Assembly: GCA_026398545.1 (NCBI GenBank)
Contig: JAPLSR010000016.1
Location: 1 to 8,286, forward strand
Reading direction: 5' to 3'
Origin: Candidatus Sumerlaeota bacterium
GTDB taxonomy: Bacteria; Sumerlaeota; Sumerlaeia; MWCT01
Length of the DNA: 8,286 nucleotides
Each line of letters begins with the position of its first letter. Within the stretch, counting starts at the first letter, position 1. A program made the position numbers and the translations under genes. Below, one piece after another: positions 5,744 to 8,286 of the stretch. The notes under the pieces are model-generated. The model was not told where the DNA came from and ran no database searches. It saw only the letters and a program-made list of their open reading frames with translations.

Positions 5744-6928
5744 ATGGCTGAGATTCGTGCAATTCGGGCGGATGAGATGGAACAGGTCGCCGCACTGTTT
5801 AATAATGCTTACAGGATTGGAATGACAACGGCGCGGGGCTGGACGGAGAATCTTCCACCTGAGGAAACCATCGCCGTGGTGGAAAAGGAGCGTGTGGCGA
5901 GCTTTGTCCGCATGAACCGTTACCGCGTCTGGGTTGGCGGGGGCGAGATGGGGATGGGCGGCATCGGCGCGGTCTCCACATGGGCAGACCTTCAAGGCAA
6001 AGGCTATGCTGGAAAATTGATTCGTGAGAGCGTTCGCATCATGAGGGAGCGGGGCGACGCTGTCTCTGCGCTATATCCCTTCTCGCACCGCTATTACGGC
6101 AAATTCGGCTGGGCTTCCATGGGCGAACGCATCATTTACACGGACACACGCCAGGATAATTTGATGCCCTATGAGGAGCGCGCCCTTGTGCGGCGGTGCC
6201 TCGGCGAGGAGGATATTGAGCGTCTGGACACCGCCTATCGCACCTATGCCCTGCGCTTCAACGGTATGGTGGTGCGGACGCGTGAAAATTGGTTGCGAAG
6301 GCTGAAACATCTCATGGATGAGAAGGGACAGGCATATCTGATTGAAAATGACGGAAAACCAATCGGTTATTTCTTCTGCGAGAACGTTGCGGCACAGCCC
6401 TGGGGTTATGAGTGTATCACGCGGGATTTTGCCTGCGCGACGCTTGAGGCTTACCGCGCCATGTTTGGATTCCTCGCCATGTTGCCTACCAATGTCACAA
6501 AGATTACCATCACCGCGCCCGCCTTTCCTCCTCTTATTGAGCACTTCAAGGAGCCATCCTTCACAATGAAATGGGGGGTGCCTCTCCAGTATCGCGTGGT
6601 GGATGTGGAGCGAGCGGTTGCGGCGCGGGGCTTTCTCCCTGAGGCGCATGGACGCTTTATCATTGCGGTTCAAGACACATGTGGCGATTGGAACACGGGC
6701 ATGTGGGAGATTGAGGTGCAGGATGGGCATGGTAAGGCGAGGCGCAATCCGGCGGCAAGAGCGGAACTCGAAATGACCATCCGGCAATTTTCACAACTAT
6801 TCATGGGACATCTGGATATGGTGGGGCTGGCGCGTCAGGGACTTTTTTCATCAGTATCGATTCAGACACTTCAACTGGTTAACACCCTCTTCCATGACCG
6901 CCCTGTGCATCTCATCGATGCCTTTTAA
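5744..6928 (+). CDS. Eis-family N-acetyltransferase (GNAT plus sterol-carrier-like C-terminal domain)
   Basis: A 394-residue protein matching the three-part layout of the Eis/COG4552 family: an N-terminal GNAT domain (about 1-135), a second GNAT-like domain (about 145-290) and a C-terminal SCP2-like domain (about 295-394). The acetyl-CoA loop is QGKGYAGKL (84-92), fitting Q-x-x-G-x-A. The family block ALYPFSHRYYGKFGW (109-123) contains Tyr118, aligned with the tyrosine proposed as general acid in mycobacterial Eis, and the protein ends in Phe394, as mycobacterial Eis does, where the terminal carboxylate is the proposed base. Family knowledge: mycobacterial Eis acetylates several amines of aminoglycosides and protein lysines; substrates of distant homologues are mostly unknown, so drug resistance must not be assumed. 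It lies 190 bases after rnr in the same direction and converges on the glycosyltransferase gene with 29 bases between the stops. The ATG at 5744 is chosen for its strong Shine-Dalgarno. Confidence 0.9.
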   Translation: MAEIRAIRADEMEQVAALFNNAYRIGMTTARGWTENLPPEETIAVVEKERVASFVRMNRYRVWVGGGEMGMGGIGAVSTWADLQGKGYAGKLIRESVRIMRERGDAVSALYPFSHRYYGKFGWASMGERIIYTDTRQDNLMPYEERALVRRCLGEEDIERLDTAYRTYALRFNGMVVRTRENWLRRLKHLMDEKGQAYLIENDGKPIGYFFCENVAAQPWGYECITRDFACATLEAYRAMFGFLAMLPTNVTKITITAPAFPPLIEHFKEPSFTMKWGVPLQYRVVDVERAVAARGFLPEAHGRFIIAVQDTCGDWNTGMWEIEVQDGHGKARRNPAARAELEMTIRQFSQLFMGHLDMVGLARQGLFSSVSIQTLQLVNTLFHDRPVHLIDAF

Positions 6929-6957
6929 ATTCCCTTATGTGGGTCAATAGTGTATAT

Positions 6958-8100
6958 TTAATAATCTTTTGTTGCCTTTTCATAACTGGATAAAATGAGG
7001 GAAGCTGTGCGTTCAGGGGTGAAGAGGGCGGCGCGGGCAATACCCCTCTCTCGCAACTCACATAAACGCCGTTTATCTTTTAAAAGGGATATTATCCGGC
7101 TGGCAATCTCATCGGGCGAATCGGGCGGGATGAATATCCCCGCATCGCCCACAACCTCAGGCAGTGAAGAGGTTTCAGCCGCAATGACAGGCACTCCTGA
7201 TGCCATCGCCTCAAGGACAGGCAGTCCGAATCCGTCATAACAGGATGGAAAGACAAAAATATCTGCAAGGGCATAAAAAATGCTGAGCCTTTCATCATCA
7301 AGTTCCGGGAAATAATGAATATCCTTTGCACATGGCGAACGGCTTATTTTGTCAAGAATCTTCCCCGCCCTGTATCCCGCTCTGCCTGCCAGAATCAGAT
7401 GGTGAGAGAGGGATGTCTCCCTGCGAATGATTTCAAATGCCTCAATAAGGGTTATCTGATTCTTTCGCGGCTCCAGCGTTCCCACATTCAGTATGAATTT
7501 ATCAGGGAGACTCAGGGCGGTGCGGTGCGCCTCTTTTTCTCCCTCATCTATCGTCTTAAAAACGGAAGGGACATAATAAGGCACCACATCAATTTTACCC
7601 GCATTGACCCCCAATATTGCCTGCAGGTCATGTCCTGTGTTTTCCGATGGGACAATAATTCTATCAGCATGGCGCGCGGAAAGACGCGTCGCCCATTTTA
7701 TATATTTCCCAAATCTCCATGGATAAGCTTCGGGAAATTTGAATGCAATGAGGTCCTGGATGGTGACTATCTTCCTGAAGGGTGTTTTCACCCAGGGGAT
7801 AAGAAAGGCGGTGCCATGAAGGAGGTCGGCGCCTCGTGAGCTGAGAAGCCGGGGCAGACTGAAATTCAGCCATAACTCGCCACTGGGATGACGTTCATGG
7901 TCGGCAGTGACCTCCAGAATCTCAATACCCGACTGGCGAATGTCCTCCGGGACACATCCCCTCAAGAACAGACCTGTCAGATGATGACCACATCCGCTTT
8001 TTGCAAGCGCAGACGCCATCTGGAGGGCGGAAATCCCGACGCCCGTCATGCCAGACCGGATGCATCGCAAATCAAGAATAATTTTCAACCCGGCAAACAT
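6958..8100 (-). CDS. Glycosyltransferase family 4 (GT-B fold)
   Basis: A 380-residue soluble or membrane-associated glycosyltransferase of two Rossmann-like halves. The N-terminal half begins KIILDLRCIRSGMTGVGISA (6-25) and contains LLHGTAFLIPW (93-103) and TIQDLIAFKFPEAYP (113-127), typical of acceptor-side sequences in GT4 mannosyl- or rhamnosyl-type enzymes. The donor-binding half starts at FILNVGTLEPRKN (202-214) and holds PSCYDGFGLPVLEAMASGVPV (285-305). In the E-x7-E motif the first residue is Asp289 instead of Glu, the second is Glu297. Family knowledge: these retaining enzymes add one sugar from a nucleotide donor to a lipid-linked or polysaccharide acceptor; donor and acceptor cannot be told here. 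The ATG at 8100 follows AGAAGGGAGC, a purine-rich site that is rather close. The gene is divergent from a probable exported protein at 8223 and, with the CapD-type gene, suggests polysaccharide synthesis in this region. Confidence 0.93.
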   Translation of the reverse strand: MFAGLKIILDLRCIRSGMTGVGISALQMASALAKSGCGHHLTGLFLRGCVPEDIRQSGIEILEVTADHERHPSGELWLNFSLPRLLSSRGADLLHGTAFLIPWVKTPFRKIVTIQDLIAFKFPEAYPWRFGKYIKWATRLSARHADRIIVPSENTGHDLQAILGVNAGKIDVVPYYVPSVFKTIDEGEKEAHRTALSLPDKFILNVGTLEPRKNQITLIEAFEIIRRETSLSHHLILAGRAGYRAGKILDKISRSPCAKDIHYFPELDDERLSIFYALADIFVFPSCYDGFGLPVLEAMASGVPVIAAETSSLPEVVGDAGIFIPPDSPDEIASRIISLLKDKRRLCELRERGIARAALFTPERTASLILSSYEKATKDY

Positions 8101-8222
8101 GCTCCCTTCTAAATATCATATCATACTTGACATTACAAAAGAGTCCTGGAAAATCAATGTATGTTTTCGCATACACAAATTATTCACCTCAATCCGGATT
8201 ACCTGTTCAGGGAAAGGGAACG
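8101..8222. promoter_or_regulatory. Divergent intergenic region of the glycosyltransferase and exported-protein genes
   Basis: Both genes point away from this 122-base AT-rich space, so their promoters are expected here. On the plus strand TTGACA (8127-8132) is a perfect -35 hexamer but has no convincing -10 at 16-18 bases. On the minus strand TATGAT-like hexamers lie before the glycosyltransferase start, without a good -35. A small palindrome, TGTATG (8158-8163) and CATACA (8170-8175) around a 6-base loop, may be an operator or chance. Confidence 0.35.
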
Positions 8223-8286
8223 ATGTTGAAAATACAATTAATCCTATTATTGGTCATTATCACCCTGTTCTCAATCACATCCTCCT
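8223..8286 (+). CDS. Start of a probable exported protein (cut by window edge)
   Basis: Only 21 codons are visible: a positively charged start (MLKIQ) and then a hydrophobic run (LILLLVIITLF, residues 6-16) followed by small polar residues, which fits a signal peptide or an N-terminal membrane anchor. The purine-rich AAAGGGAACG directly before the ATG is an acceptable ribosome binding site, which supports a real start. No family can be named. Its place beside a glycosyltransferase makes an envelope or polysaccharide-export role possible, but that is a guess. Confidence 0.6.
   Translation, partial: MLKIQLILLLVIITLFSITSS

Noticed and set aside
5550..5795. Minus-strand reading frame of 81 codons across the rnr-Eis spacer
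   Set aside because: It overlaps the ends of both flanking genes and its middle is just the translated repeats; no ribosome binding site or family signature is evident.
6071..6787. Minus-strand reading frame of 238 codons
   Set aside because: It is antisense to the Eis-family gene and rich in Arg, His and Pro, as expected of a shadow frame; no domain is visible.
7315..7839. Plus-strand reading frame of 174 codons
   Set aside because: It is antisense to the glycosyltransferase gene, which carries complete GT4 motifs over the same bases.

Overview
The window looks like an ordinary chromosomal segment of an uncultured or little-studied bacterium with a Gram-negative style of surface-polysaccharide genes. 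Codon use is mixed, base composition is near balanced, starts are often preceded by good Shine-Dalgarno sites, and several intergenic spaces carry short repeat arrays and palindromes. I cannot name the phylum from the sequence. The mix of four-helix-bundle cassette, repeat-rich spacers and polysaccharide genes resembles what is seen in environmental lineages, but that is only an impression.

Layout, left to right. (1) Positions 1-1475, minus strand: the first 491 codons of a membrane-anchored nucleotide-sugar dehydratase/epimerase of the CapD/WbpM/FlaA1 type, cut by the window edge. (2) Positions 1489-1944: a compact cassette with a four-helix-bundle (S23/IVS-type) protein gene on the minus strand between two oppositely oriented arrays of an 8-bp unit. 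(3) Positions 1940-2266, minus: an unrecognised small protein with a C-terminal four-cysteine zinc ribbon, whose stop codon lies inside the right repeat array. (4) Positions 2316-3221, minus: a tandem-domain GNAT acetyltransferase. (5) Positions 3222-3411: a divergent spacer with a good candidate sigma70 promoter and a GC-rich palindrome just before the next gene. (6) Positions 3412-5553, plus: RNase R (rnr). (7) Positions 5554-5743: a repeat-rich spacer with no credible gene. (8) Positions 5744-6928, plus: an Eis-family (COG4552-like) acetyltransferase. (9) Positions 6958-8100, minus: a family 4 glycosyltransferase convergent with the Eis homologue. (10) Positions 8223-8286, plus: the first 21 codons of a probable exported protein, cut by the right edge.

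How they fit together. The CapD/WbpM-type enzyme and the glycosyltransferase point to exopolysaccharide, O-antigen or glycan synthesis on both sides of the window. RNase R and the two acetyltransferases are housekeeping or modification genes with no obvious link to it. The minus-strand block from the GNAT to CapD could be read as one transcript, interrupted by the four-helix-bundle cassette. That cassette is the most unusual object here. No complete new defence, CRISPR, toxin-antitoxin or mobile system is visible, and no tRNA or rRNA was recognised.
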